From the NCBI RefSeq assembly GCF_013149785.1, contig NZ_JABEZU010000001.1:620001-684000 (forward strand): a DNA stretch of 64,000 nucleotides. Reading direction: 5' to 3'. This DNA comes from Isoptericola halotolerans. GTDB lineage: Bacteria > Actinomycetota > Actinomycetes > Actinomycetales > Cellulomonadaceae. The position numbers were made by a program, and so were the translations under genes. Below, one piece after another: positions 1 to 8,924 of this stretch (its first letter is position 1; the number at the start of each line of letters is the position of its first letter). The notes under the pieces were generated by a model. The model worked only from the letters and a program-made list of their open reading frames with translations. It ran no database searches and was not told the DNA's origin.

Positions 1-322
1 CGGCGTCGCCCGGGCCGGACGACGCGAACCAGCCGCCGTGCTCGTGGTCGTGCAGCGTGCCGGTCAGCCCGGCGAGCGCCCGGTCGACCCGCTCGCCGCA
101 GTGCGGCACGCCGAGCAGGTGACCGAGGGCGTAGGTGTGCGCCATGCGCGAGGTGATCCAGGTGTGGACGGGCTGACCCGTGTCCGGGCGACCGTCGTCG
201 TCGAGCCACGTGGCGCCGTCTGATCCCTCGACCGACGGCGCGCCGAACTCCAGGAGCTCTCGGACCTGCTCGGCACGCCAGGCGGCGTCGGGCTGGCGGG
301 GGGTGCTGGCCTCGTGAGGCAT
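1..322 (-). CDS. AGE-family sugar isomerase/epimerase, N-terminal fragment
   Basis: This gene runs off the left edge, leaving about 107 N-terminal codons. The ATG at 322-320 follows a GGAGAGGA ribosome-binding site. The translation contains TWITSRMAHTYALGHLLG (about residues 54-71) and, near the cut, HDHEHGGWF, both characteristic of the N-acylglucosamine 2-epimerase superfamily (YihS/sulfoquinovose isomerase, mannose isomerase, cellobiose epimerase). These are cytoplasmic alpha/alpha-barrel enzymes that interconvert aldoses and ketoses or epimerise C2. The substrate cannot be read from this fragment. It is divergent from the pectin-active enzyme that follows, which fits a sugar-catabolic role. 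Family call good, substrate unknown. Confidence 0.75.
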   Translation of the reverse strand, partial: MPHEASTPRQPDAAWRAEQVRELLEFGAPSVEGSDGATWLDDDGRPDTGQPVHTWITSRMAHTYALGHLLGVPHCGERVDRALAGLTGTLHDHEHGGWFASSGPGDA

Positions 323-630
323 CGGGGTCCTCTCCGGCGGGGCCGGTCGTCCCGGTGCCTCCGCTGTGGTGGTCCTGCTCCCTGACGGCGGTGCCAGGTG
401 CGCGGGGCCAATCTCTCATGCGGGCTGCCCGGCCTCAACCGTCGCCGGCGGGATCGACCGCGACGCGGTGCGCCGGGTGCTGACCTGGTGTGGACAACGC
501 CGTGACGAGCGGGCATGATGACGACGACGCGCGGATTGAATCCATTCATTAAATCCGTTGAACCAACCTCACCGACGAGGGCGCGTCACCGGCCGAGGCC
601 GGACTCAACGACGAGACGACGAGGTGAACC
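323..630. promoter_or_regulatory. Divergent intergenic control region with AT-rich operator-like element
   Basis: There is no gene in these 308 bases. A plausible plus-strand promoter is TGGACA (491-496), a 17-base spacer and CATGAT (514-519). Just downstream lies a conspicuously AT-rich island: TGAATCCATTCA (537-548) is a palindrome with arms TGAAT/ATTCA, and TTGAATCCATT (536-546) is imperfectly repeated as TTAAATCCGTT (549-559) with a 13-bp period. Its position shortly after the predicted transcription start suggests a regulator site for the rhamnogalacturonan enzyme gene. The regulator is not identified. Confidence 0.5.
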
Positions 631-3600
631 GTGCAGCAGCCCGACAGGCTCTCACGTGCCGAGCGTGAAAGCGCTTACCGGCACCGTTCGACCACACCAC
701 CCCCGAGCCGCCGCCCAGCCCGAGGCCTGGTGGCCGGCGCTGCCGCCGCGGCCCTCGTGCTGCCGCTCCTGCCCGCCACGGCGGTCGCGGCCGACGACGA
801 CGCCGTCTGGCTCTTCGACTTCGGCACCCCCGACAGCCCCGTCGCCGAGGGGTACGAGCGCGTGGACCCCACCACCGCCTACGACGAGGACGCAGGCTTC
901 GGCATCACCTCCGGTGACGTCGCCGCCCGCGACCGGTCGACGGACGTCGACCCGCTGACCGGCGACTTCGTGCTCGGTGCCGAGTGGGAGTTCGCCGTCG
1001 ACGTGCCGGACGGGACCTACGACGTCGAGGTGTGGGTCGGGGACACCCTCGCCGGCACCTCCAGCGTGCGCACCACCGTCGCCCCCGAGGGCGGGGCCGG
1101 CACCAACATCACCGCCGACGCCGAGCAGACGAGCAGCGGCACGCTGACGGCCGAGGTCTCCGACGGGCAGCTCAACCTCGGCATCACCGGCAAGGGGTAC
1201 GGCTACGTCAACGGCCTGCGGATCACCCAGGTCGCCGACGACTCCGAGGAACCGGGCGACGGCGGCGCTGAGCCCGGCGAGGAGCCCGACGACGGCGACG
1301 GCGCGCCCGGCCCGGCGAACCTGCGCGTCGCGGCAGCGAGCGACGGCGAGGTCGTCCTGCGCTGGAACGAGGTCTCCGGCGCCACCGGGTACACGCTGAC
1401 CCGCAGCGACGCCGTCGACGGCGACTACACCGAGATCGCCGCCACCGGCGCCCGCGAGGTCTTCTTCGCCGACACCGACGTCGACACCTCGGCGGTGAGC
1501 TACTACCGCGTGCACGCGGTCACCGGCGACGGCACCACGGCGGCCTCCGCGCCCGCGGTCGGCACCCTGTCGAGCGAGCCGAACTTCCCCGAGGGCGGCA
1601 CGCTGCACATCGACCTGGGCTCCGGCGCGGTCGACGGTGACGCCGTCGTCGTCGACGCCGACACCGCCTACGACGCCGAGAACCGTCTCGGGTTCGTCGA
1701 CATCTCCGTGGTGACGGCCACCGACCGCGGCGGGGACGACGCGCTGCGCGGCGACTTCGTGACCGCCGACGGCGCCGAGCTCGTCATCGACCTGCCGAAC
1801 GGTGACTACACGGTCGCCGTCGTCGCCGGCGATGCCGAGGCGGCCACCGACGTCGCGATCACCGCCGAGCAGATGGCCAAGGTGCAGCCCACCGAGAAGC
1901 CCGCGGGCGAGTTCCTGGAGATGGAGTTCGACCTCGCGCTCGTGGACGGCCAGCTCAACCTGCAGCTCGCCGGCAGCGCCGCGAACCTCAACGGTCTGAC
2001 GATCACCCGCCAGGACGACCGGGACGCCGCCGACCAGTCCACCGTGTACGTCACCGGCGACTCCACCGTGCAGACCTACGACCCCTACTGGGCCCCGCAG
2101 GCCGGCTGGGGGCAGATGATCGAGCGCTACCTGTCCGACGACGTCGTGGTCGACAACCACGCGATCGGCGGACGGTCCTCGAAGAACTTCATCAGCCAGG
2201 GCCGTCTCGACGAGGTCCTGACCCAGATCCGCCCGGGCGACCACCTCTACGTCCAGTTCGGGCACAACGACAACAGCTACGGCGTCGACGACCGCTGGGC
2301 GGGCCCGGGCGACTACTACTACTACCTGCGCACGTTCATCGACGGCGCCGTGCAGCGCGGTGCGCAGCCGATCGTCGTCACGCCGGTCTCGCGCCGGTCG
2401 TTCGATGCCGCCACTGGCCAGTTCAACGTGTCCTTCCCGGAGTACGTGGACGCCGCGACCCGGGCCGCGGCCGACACCGGCACCCCGCTGGTCGATCTCT
2501 CGGCCTCGTCGCGGGCCTTCCTCGACGAGATCGGCCCCGAGGAGGCCAAGAGCGTGTTCCTGCACGTGCCGGCCGGGGTCTATCCGAACCGGCCGCAGGG
2601 CACCACGGACGACACCCACTTCCAGGAGTACGGCGCCATCCAGATGGCCCGGCTCGTCGCCGTCGGCACCGCCGAGCTGGACGTCCCGCTCGCGGGCGAG
2701 GTCGTCGACGCAGAGCCGCCCGCCGAGGTGCCGGACGCACCTGCCGGGCTCGTGGCGGGCAACGTCTCGGCCACGAGCGTGACCCTGTCGTGGACCGAGT
2801 CCGAGGGTGCGGACATCTACCGCGTGCTGGCCCGGACCGGGGACGGCGACTTCGGCCTGGTCGCCAGCTCGACGGTCGGCGTCGCCGAGGTGACCGGCCT
2901 CGAGCAGGGCACCTCGTACGACCTGCGGGTCGTGGCGGTCAACGGCCGGGGCGAGTCCGCGCCGTCGGCCACCCTGTCGGTCACCACCAAGGCGCCCCTG
3001 TACAAGTTCGACGTGCAGGTCTCCGGCAACAGCACCCAGGACGGCTACACGGCCTTCGACGAGACGACGCTGTACACCGCCGAGCGCGGGTACGGGTTCA
3101 CCTCGGACTCCGGTCCGGGAGGCCGCGACCGCGGCACCGGCGACGGGGCGCTGAACGACCTGCAGCGGGACTTCCTGCTGCCTGGCACCGGCCACCCGAT
3201 GCGCTTCGACGTCCCCAACGGCACCTACGCCGTCGAGGTGATCTGGGGTGACCTCATCGGCACCGCACGCCTCGGCGTGACCGTGCAGGGTGTCGACCAC
3301 GGGTCGGCCAACGCAGGCCGGGGCAGCACCTCCAGCAAGATCGTCCAGCCCGTGGTCGTCACCGACGGCAAGATCGACGTCGTCGCCGACGGCTGGCTGA
3401 ACGGCCTGGAGATCACCTCGCTCCTCTACGCGCCGACCGAGCTCGTCGCCGGTGACGTCTCGATCGACGGGGCCGACGTCTCGGTGCCGCTGTCGTGGCA
3501 GCCGGCGCAGGACGTCGCCGGCTACCGGGTCTACCGGCAGGCGGAGGGCGCGAGCCGTCCGACGGCCCTGGCGGACGTGGACGCGACGGAGCTGGTCGAC

Positions 3601-6165
3601 ACCACGGCCGACGTCGGGCTGAGGTACACCTACACGGTCGTCGCGCTCGACGCGGCGGGCAACGAGTCGGTCGCGTCCAACGCGGTCGAGCTCACCACGG
3701 TGGATGCCGACGCCGAGCCTGCCGCGACCCCCACGGGCCTGGCCGTCACCGGCATCGAGAAGAACGCCGTGTCGCTCGCCTGGGAGCCGTCCGAGGGTGC
3801 GCTGTTCTACCACGTCTACCGTGCCGACAAGGCTGGTGACCTGGTGCTCGTGGACCGCACCGACGACCCGGAACACCGGGACACGGACGTCCTCACCACC
3901 ATCGGGTACACGTACGCGGTGGCCTCGGTGAACGCGGGTGGCGTCTCCGAGCTGTCGGGGACCGTCACCTCGGACGCCGTGACCGAGCTGGCCCGGCAGG
4001 CGGAGCGCACCGGCCGTCAGCCCGTCGCAGCAGTGTCCGACGACGGGGTGTACGTCGGCTGGCGCATGCTGGGCGACGACCCCGAGGAGATCGCCTTCCA
4101 CGTCTACCGCGACGGGGAGCGGATCACCGCCGAGCCGGTCACGGGATCGACGAACCACGTGGACGCGGAGGGCACGCAGGACGCGACCTACCGGATCTCC
4201 GCCGTCGTCGACGGGACCGAACGCTGGGCCACGGGGGACTTCGTGCCGTGGGACGGCCAGACCCTCGACATCCCGCTGAACACCCCGCAGGACGGCACCA
4301 CCCAGGACGGCCAGCCGTACTCCTACAGCGCGAACGACGTGTCCGTCGGCGACGTCACCGGCGACGGGCAGTACGAGTACATCGTCAAGTGGAACCCGTC
4401 CAACGCGAAGGACAACTCGCAGTCGGGCTACACCGGCAACGTCTACCTGGACGCCTACACCCTGTCCGGCGAGCAGCTGTGGCGCATCGACCTGGGCCAC
4501 AACATCCGTGCCGGGGCGCACTACACCCAGTTCCAGGTGTACGACTACGACGGCGACGGCAAGGCCGAGATGATCGTCAAGACCGCCGACGGCACCGTCG
4601 ACGGTCAGGGGACGGTCATCGGCGACGCCCGGGCCGACTTCCGCAGCTCGGCGGGCTACGTCCTGTCCGGGCCGGAGTTCCTCACCGTGTTCGACGGTGA
4701 GACCGGGGCCGCGATCGACACGATCGACTACGTGCCGCCGCGCGGCGACGTCGGCTCGTGGGGCGACGGGTACGGCAACCGCGTGGACCGTTTCCTGGCG
4801 GCCACGGCCTACCTGGACGGGGAGACCCCGACGGCGATCTTCTCGCGGGGCTACTACACCCGGGCCGTCATCGCGGCGTTCGACTTCGACGGGTCCGAGC
4901 TCACCGAGCGGTGGGTCTTCGACTCCGACGTCGAGGGCGACCAGTACCGCGGCCAGGGCAACCACGACATGCAGGTGGCCGACGTCGACGGGGACCAGAA
5001 GGACGAGATCGTCTTCGGGTCCATGACCGTCGACGACGACGGCACGGCGCTGTACAACACCCGTCTCGGGCACGGTGACGCCATGCACGTCGGCGACTTC
5101 GATCCCTCGCGTCCGGGCCTCGAGATGTTCGCGGCCCACGAGGACATGCGGGCGTCGGGCAACCGGGGCGGCACGTTCCGCGACGCCGCCACGGGGGAGG
5201 TCCTGTGGTCCGTCCCGGCGCAGGTCGACACCGGCCGGGCCGCGATGGGTGACATCGACCCCCGGTACGACGGCGCCGAGGGCTGGGCCATCGGCGGCGA
5301 CGGGGCGTGGAACTCGCCGGTCGGCTACCTGATGTCCGCCAGCGGGGAGCTCATCTCCGAGAACATCCCGGCGGCGAACTTCCTGACCTGGTGGGACGGC
5401 GACCTGCTGCGCGAGATCGGCGACCACGACTGGGACGCCGACTCCTCCACGGGTGTACCCACCATCGCCAAGTGGGACTGGGAGAACGAGACCGAGGTCG
5501 AGCTGTACCGGGCCGAGGGCACGCTGTCGAACAACAGCACCAAGGGCAACTTCTCGATCCAGGCCGACCTGTTCGGTGACTGGCGCGAGGAGATCGTCAC
5601 GCGCACCGAGGACTCGTCCGCGCTGCGCATCGCGACGACGGTGATCCCCACCGAGCACCGCCTGCGGACACTGATGTCGGACCCGCAGTATCGCCTCGCG
5701 GTGGCCTGGCAGAACACCGCCTACAACCAGCCGCCGCACACCTCCTACCACCTGGGTGAGGGCATGGAGGCCCCGGAGGCGCCGCGGCTGGCGTACACCT
5801 CCGAGGCGGAGCCGGGTGAGATCGTGCCGGGCGAGACCGACCCGGGCGAGACGCCCGCCGCCTGGTCGGCGGACACCGTCTACACGGGGGGCGACCGCGT
5901 GGAGCACGACGGCGTCGTCTTCGAGGCGCTGTGGTGGACGCGCGGCGAGGAGCCCGGGTCCTCGCCGTGGGGTGCCTGGCAGGAGATCGGCCCGGCCGGT
6001 GAGCCGGCGCCGGAGTGCGGGGCCCTGTGGACCGCCAGCCGCATCTTCGTCGCGGGCGACCAGGCCGTGCACGAGGGCGCCCTCTGGGAGGCCAAGTGGT
6101 GGACCCGCAACCAGGAGCCCGGCGCCAGCCCGTGGGGTCCCTGGGAGCAGGTCGGCGAGTGCTGA
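631..6165 (+). CDS. Secreted multidomain rhamnogalacturonan acetylesterase / rhamnogalacturonan lyase (PL11) with CBM5/12-like tail
   Basis: A 1844-residue exported enzyme for the rhamnogalacturonan I backbone of pectin. The GTG start is preceded by GAGGTG at good spacing. Reading along: Arg-rich n-region and signal peptide to about residue 53; malectin-like beta-sandwich (56-200); FN3 (225-313); second malectin-like domain (320-460); SGNH esterase (471-690) with GDS at 476-478, GHND at 544-547 and DDTH at 660-663, as in CE12 acetylesterases; FN3 (699-787); third malectin-like domain (789-930); two FN3 (932-1115); a PL11 lyase propeller (about 1118-1710) with repeated calcium-loop-like runs such as DYDGDGKAEM; and two C-terminal CBM5/12-like modules (1742-1790, 1797-1844) rich in Trp. 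The esterase would remove acetyl groups that block the lyase, so one polypeptide could do both steps. A LacI-type operator lies inside its first codons. Domain boundaries are approximate. Confidence 0.9.
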   Translation: MQQPDRLSRAERESAYRHRSTTPPPSRRPARGLVAGAAAAALVLPLLPATAVAADDDAVWLFDFGTPDSPVAEGYERVDPTTAYDEDAGFGITSGDVAARDRSTDVDPLTGDFVLGAEWEFAVDVPDGTYDVEVWVGDTLAGTSSVRTTVAPEGGAGTNITADAEQTSSGTLTAEVSDGQLNLGITGKGYGYVNGLRITQVADDSEEPGDGGAEPGEEPDDGDGAPGPANLRVAAASDGEVVLRWNEVSGATGYTLTRSDAVDGDYTEIAATGAREVFFADTDVDTSAVSYYRVHAVTGDGTTAASAPAVGTLSSEPNFPEGGTLHIDLGSGAVDGDAVVVDADTAYDAENRLGFVDISVVTATDRGGDDALRGDFVTADGAELVIDLPNGDYTVAVVAGDAEAATDVAITAEQMAKVQPTEKPAGEFLEMEFDLALVDGQLNLQLAGSAANLNGLTITRQDDRDAADQSTVYVTGDSTVQTYDPYWAPQAGWGQMIERYLSDDVVVDNHAIGGRSSKNFISQGRLDEVLTQIRPGDHLYVQFGHNDNSYGVDDRWAGPGDYYYYLRTFIDGAVQRGAQPIVVTPVSRRSFDAATGQFNVSFPEYVDAATRAAADTGTPLVDLSASSRAFLDEIGPEEAKSVFLHVPAGVYPNRPQGTTDDTHFQEYGAIQMARLVAVGTAELDVPLAGEVVDAEPPAEVPDAPAGLVAGNVSATSVTLSWTESEGADIYRVLARTGDGDFGLVASSTVGVAEVTGLEQGTSYDLRVVAVNGRGESAPSATLSVTTKAPLYKFDVQVSGNSTQDGYTAFDETTLYTAERGYGFTSDSGPGGRDRGTGDGALNDLQRDFLLPGTGHPMRFDVPNGTYAVEVIWGDLIGTARLGVTVQGVDHGSANAGRGSTSSKIVQPVVVTDGKIDVVADGWLNGLEITSLLYAPTELVAGDVSIDGADVSVPLSWQPAQDVAGYRVYRQAEGASRPTALADVDATELVDTTADVGLRYTYTVVALDAAGNESVASNAVELTTVDADAEPAATPTGLAVTGIEKNAVSLAWEPSEGALFYHVYRADKAGDLVLVDRTDDPEHRDTDVLTTIGYTYAVASVNAGGVSELSGTVTSDAVTELARQAERTGRQPVAAVSDDGVYVGWRMLGDDPEEIAFHVYRDGERITAEPVTGSTNHVDAEGTQDATYRISAVVDGTERWATGDFVPWDGQTLDIPLNTPQDGTTQDGQPYSYSANDVSVGDVTGDGQYEYIVKWNPSNAKDNSQSGYTGNVYLDAYTLSGEQLWRIDLGHNIRAGAHYTQFQVYDYDGDGKAEMIVKTADGTVDGQGTVIGDARADFRSSAGYVLSGPEFLTVFDGETGAAIDTIDYVPPRGDVGSWGDGYGNRVDRFLAATAYLDGETPTAIFSRGYYTRAVIAAFDFDGSELTERWVFDSDVEGDQYRGQGNHDMQVADVDGDQKDEIVFGSMTVDDDGTALYNTRLGHGDAMHVGDFDPSRPGLEMFAAHEDMRASGNRGGTFRDAATGEVLWSVPAQVDTGRAAMGDIDPRYDGAEGWAIGGDGAWNSPVGYLMSASGELISENIPAANFLTWWDGDLLREIGDHDWDADSSTGVPTIAKWDWENETEVELYRAEGTLSNNSTKGNFSIQADLFGDWREEIVTRTEDSSALRIATTVIPTEHRLRTLMSDPQYRLAVAWQNTAYNQPPHTSYHLGEGMEAPEAPRLAYTSEAEPGEIVPGETDPGETPAAWSADTVYTGGDRVEHDGVVFEALWWTRGEEPGSSPWGAWQEIGPAGEPAPECGALWTASRIFVAGDQAVHEGALWEAKWWTRNQEPGASPWGPWEQVGEC
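667..678. promoter_or_regulatory. LacI-type operator inside the start of the lyase gene
   Basis: GAAAGCGCTTAC differs by one base from a perfect palindrome and matches the operator core found at four other places in the window. It lies about 36 bases into the coding sequence, where a bound repressor could act as a roadblock. Confidence 0.55.
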
Positions 6166-6180
6166 GCTGACCTGAGCAAC

Positions 6181-6222
6181 GGCCGGGGGTCGTCGTCGCG
6201 TACGCGGCGGCGACCCCCGGCC
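6181..6222 (+). terminator. Hairpin terminator after the lyase gene
   Basis: Arms 6181-6199 and 6204-6222 pair over 19 positions, counting G-U pairs, around a GTAC loop, 15 bases after the stop codon. There is no long T tract, as is common in high-GC actinobacteria. Confidence 0.75.
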
Positions 6223-6233
6223 GTCCGCGTGGA

Positions 6234-7271
6234 ATGATCGGGAGCATGTTCACGCTGCCCGCCGGTGCTGCCGGCTCCCGCATCGTCGGCCTCGGGCACC
6301 ACCAGCCCGCCCGGGTCATGACGAACGACGACGTCGCCCGGTTCGTGGAGACGAACGACGAGTGGATCCGCTCGCGGACCGGGATCGTCACCCGGCACGT
6401 CGCCGCCGACGACGTCACGGTGGCCGACATGGCGACCGCCGCGGCGGAGCACGCGCTCGCCGACGCCGGGGTGGACCCTGGTGACGTCGACCTGGTGATC
6501 GTCGCGACGACGACGGCCGTGGACCGTTCGCCGAACACCGCCGGCCGGGTGGCGTACGCGCTGCGCACGGGGGTCCAGCCCGGCGCGAGCACGCCCGAGG
6601 GCGAGGAGGCCCCCGACCTGCGCGACGTCGTCGGCCCGGGGGTCGTGGACATCAACACCGCCTGCTCGGGCTTCGCCTATGCCATGGGTCTGGCGGACCA
6701 GGCGATCCGCACCGGGAGCGCGAGGACCGCCGTCGTCGTGGGCTCGGAGAAGCTCACGGCCGTCACCGACTGGAGCGACCGGTCCACGAGCATCCTCACC
6801 GCAGACGGCGCGGGAGCGGCCGTGCTGCAGGCGACCGACGAGCCCGCGGTGAGCCCCGTGGTGTGGGGCTCGGAGCCGGAGATCACGCCCGCGGTGGTCA
6901 TCGAGGCGCCGACCGAGAAGTTTGCCCAGGACGGCCGGACGGTCTTCAAGTGGGCCATCACGCGTGCCGCCGACCGCGCCCGGCGTGTCGTGGAGGCCTC
7001 GGGCCTCGGGCTCGACGAGATCGAGGTCCTGGTCGCCCACCAGGCGAACCTGCGGATCATCGAGCCGCTGGCGAAGTCGCTGGGGCTCGAGGACCGGGTG
7101 GTCGTCACCGACATCACCGAGTCGGGGAACACCTCGGCCGCGTCGATCCCGCTGGGGATGTCGAAGTGGTGGCACGCGGGCCGGCTGCCCGCCGACGCGC
7201 CGGCGCTGTTGTTCGGGTTCGGCGGCGGCTTCACGTGGGCCGGCCAGGTGGTGCTCACCCCGCGGCGGTAG
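6234..7271 (+). CDS. fabH: 3-oxoacyl-ACP synthase III (FabH-like)
   Basis: A 345-residue thiolase-fold ketosynthase III, which condenses an acyl-CoA starter with malonyl-ACP to begin fatty-acid synthesis. The catalytic triad is visible: Cys144 in NTACSGFAYAM, His269 in VAHQANLRI and Asn299 in SGNTSAASI (numbered from ATG 6234). Another ATG at 6246 gives four fewer residues and fits the usual N terminus about as well; neither has a strong ribosome-binding site. Length is normal for FabH. It stands alone, with no acpP, fabD or fabF beside it, and is flanked by a terminator on each side, so it is a single-gene unit unrelated to the surrounding sugar genes. A branched-chain acyl-CoA starter is likely in this group, which is an inference. 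Confidence 0.9.
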   Translation: MIGSMFTLPAGAAGSRIVGLGHHQPARVMTNDDVARFVETNDEWIRSRTGIVTRHVAADDVTVADMATAAAEHALADAGVDPGDVDLVIVATTTAVDRSPNTAGRVAYALRTGVQPGASTPEGEEAPDLRDVVGPGVVDINTACSGFAYAMGLADQAIRTGSARTAVVVGSEKLTAVTDWSDRSTSILTADGAGAAVLQATDEPAVSPVVWGSEPEITPAVVIEAPTEKFAQDGRTVFKWAITRAADRARRVVEASGLGLDEIEVLVAHQANLRIIEPLAKSLGLEDRVVVTDITESGNTSAASIPLGMSKWWHAGRLPADAPALLFGFGGGFTWAGQVVLTPRR

Positions 7272-7283
7272 CCGCTGATCCGG

Positions 7284-7341
7284 TCGGCACGATGCGGCCG
7301 GGTCGGTACGCATGTCTGCCGACCTGGCCGCATCGTGCCGA
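7284..7341. terminator. Long intergenic hairpin between fabH and the first oxidoreductase
   Basis: Arms 7284-7299 plus 7301-7306 pair with 7326-7341 plus 7319-7324 around a 12-base loop. It starts 12 bases after the fabH stop and ends before the promoter of the next gene. The left side carries an imperfect internal repeat of its own arm (GGTCGGCACGATG, then GGTCGGTACGCATG). Confidence 0.65.
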
Positions 7342-7364
7342 TGGGATGCCGTGACCCTCTCGGG

Positions 7365-7389
7365 TACAGTGGTGGGAAACCGCTTTCTG
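7365..7389 (+). promoter_or_regulatory. Minus-10 box and LacI-type operator of the first oxidoreductase
   Basis: TACAGT (7365-7370) is a plausible minus-10. GAAACCGCTTTC (7376-7387) directly follows, overlapping the predicted transcription start, and matches the shared operator core GAAASCGSTTTC except for one centre-flank base. No convincing minus-35 was seen. Confidence 0.6.
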
Positions 7390-7413
7390 ACCGCGAGACA
7401 CAGGAGTCCGACG

Positions 7414-8769
7414 TTGTCCTCCACCACCCCCAGCCGCCTCCGCTACGCCGTCGTCGGCACCGGCCATCGTGCCGGCATGTACGTCTCGGCCCTCGTCGAC
7501 GCCCACGCCGACGCCGGCGAGATCGTCGCGTGGGTCGAGCCCAACCCGGTCCGCGCCGCGGTCCACGAGGCCCGGGTCGCCGCGAAGGTCGGCGGCGAGC
7601 GTCCCGTGTACGCCCCGGCCGACCTCGAGAAGGCCGTCACGGAGCAGCGGGTCGACCGCGTCGTCGTCACCAGCATCGACAACACCCACGCCGACATGGT
7701 CTCCCGCGCGCTGCGCGCCGGCGTCGACGTCGTGGTGGAGAAGCCCATCGCCGCCACGGCGGAGGAGGCGCGGCAGATCACCGACGCCGTCGCCGAGACC
7801 GGGCGCGACCTGACCATGACCTTCAACTACCGCTACTCGCCGCGGAACTCGGCGCTGCGTGAGGTCATCGCGTCCGGCGAGATCGGGAAGGTGTTGTCCG
7901 TCCACTTCGACTGGTCGCTCGACACCGTGCACGGCGCGGACTACTTCCGCCGCTGGCACCGCGAGAAGGTGAACAACGGTGGCCTGCTCGTGCACAAGTC
8001 GAGCCACCACTTCGACCTGGTCAACTGGTGGATCGACGACGTGCCCGTACGGGTCTTCGCCTCCGGCGGACGGCGCTTCTACGGCGACGACGCTGCGCAC
8101 GCACAGGGCTACGAGCCGACGGGCGGCGAGCGGGCGCTCAACGCCGAGGGCGTCGACCCCTGGGCGCTGGACATGGCCAAGGACCCGTACCTCGGCGAGC
8201 TCTACGGACCCGAGGCGCAGGCGCACGACGGCTATGTCCGCAACAGGTCGGTGTTCGACGCCGGCATCACCACCGAGGACACCCTGGGCCTGGTCGTGGA
8301 GTACGCGGGCGGGCCGATGCTCACCTACTCGCTGACGGCGTCGGCCCCCTGGGAGGGCTACCGGGTCGTGGTCAACGGCTCGCGCGGGCAGGCGACCCTC
8401 GAGGTGACCGAACGCGGTTCGGTCGTGTTCGGCGAGGACGGGAAGGCGGTCCTGGACCCGAGCCTCACCGAGGCGTTCGCGCAGGACGAGGTGCGACCCA
8501 ACGGCGAGCGGCTGCTCGTGCAGCGGCACTGGGAGCGTGCGGAGGAGCGGCCGATCGTGGCCCTCGGTGCCGGTGGGCACGGCGGCGGCGACGCGCTGCT
8601 GCTGAACGACATCTTCGTGGGGCGCGACGAGTCGGACCCGCTGGGGCGGGCCGCCGGGTTCGTCGACGGGTTGCGGGCGTCGGGTGTCGGCTACGCGGGC
8701 AACCGCTCGCTCGAGACGGGCGAGCCGGTGCGCCTCGCGGACCTGGGTCTCGGCGTCGACCTGACCTGA
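7414..8769 (+). CDS. Gfo/Idh/MocA-family oxidoreductase
   Basis: A 451-residue NAD(P)-dependent sugar or polyol dehydrogenase-like protein. I chose TTG at 7414 because CAGGAG lies just upstream and the Rossmann sheet begins soon after (RYAVVGTGHRAGMY); an upstream in-frame start at 7312 would run back through the hairpin and the operator. EKP (in VVVEKPIAA) is the conserved catalytic-site motif, followed by the C-terminal alpha/beta domain with HKSSHHFDLVNWW, which contains the conserved His. It is longer than the usual 330-390 residues. It is a close paralogue of the next gene; both keep GADYFRRWHR and the HFDLV segment. Each has its own LacI-type operator. The substrate is unknown; context points to a pectin-derived sugar or uronate. 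Confidence 0.85.
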   Translation: MSSTTPSRLRYAVVGTGHRAGMYVSALVDAHADAGEIVAWVEPNPVRAAVHEARVAAKVGGERPVYAPADLEKAVTEQRVDRVVVTSIDNTHADMVSRALRAGVDVVVEKPIAATAEEARQITDAVAETGRDLTMTFNYRYSPRNSALREVIASGEIGKVLSVHFDWSLDTVHGADYFRRWHREKVNNGGLLVHKSSHHFDLVNWWIDDVPVRVFASGGRRFYGDDAAHAQGYEPTGGERALNAEGVDPWALDMAKDPYLGELYGPEAQAHDGYVRNRSVFDAGITTEDTLGLVVEYAGGPMLTYSLTASAPWEGYRVVVNGSRGQATLEVTERGSVVFGEDGKAVLDPSLTEAFAQDEVRPNGERLLVQRHWERAEERPIVALGAGGHGGGDALLLNDIFVGRDESDPLGRAAGFVDGLRASGVGYAGNRSLETGEPVRLADLGLGVDLT

Positions 8770-8791
8770 CCCGCGGCTCGCTGATCGCCAC

Positions 8792-8829
8792 CCGAGATCG
8801 ACCCACCCGTACGGGTGGGTCGATCTCGG
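8792..8829. terminator. Perfect 38-bp palindrome between the paired oxidoreductase genes
   Basis: The arms are perfectly complementary, 19 bases each. A partial extra copy of the arm (GATCGCCACCC at 8783-8793) precedes it. It is probably a rho-independent-type terminator without a T tract; it begins 22 bases after the stop codon. Confidence 0.65.
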
Positions 8830-8865
8830 CATGTGGAGCCCTCTGGCGGAGAGCCGGGGGCGAGG

Positions 8866-8889
8866 TAGTGTGGACTTGAAAGCGCTTTC
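8866..8889 (+). promoter_or_regulatory. Minus-10 box and perfect LacI-type operator of the second oxidoreductase
   Basis: TAGTGT (8866-8871) is the likely minus-10; GAAAGCGCTTTC (8878-8889) is a perfect 12-bp palindrome at the predicted transcription start. The arrangement is the same as upstream of the first oxidoreductase gene. Confidence 0.65.
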
Positions 8890-8924
8890 CCGCTGACCGA
8901 GCGTCCACCCCGAGGAGCCCGACG

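Noticed and set aside
652-6072. An 1806-codon open frame on the minus strand
   Set aside because: It is the antisense shadow of the rhamnogalacturonan enzyme. The translation is Arg/Gly/Val-rich without domain motifs, while the plus-strand frame has clear domains and a ribosome-binding site.
7312-7413. Upstream extension of the first oxidoreductase from ATG 7312
   Set aside because: It would translate through the hairpin and the operator/promoter; TTG 7414 with CAGGAG fits the start of the Rossmann fold.
8792-8829. Perfect palindrome as a phage or plasmid attachment site
   Set aside because: No integrase or second copy is present; its place just after a stop codon fits a terminator better.
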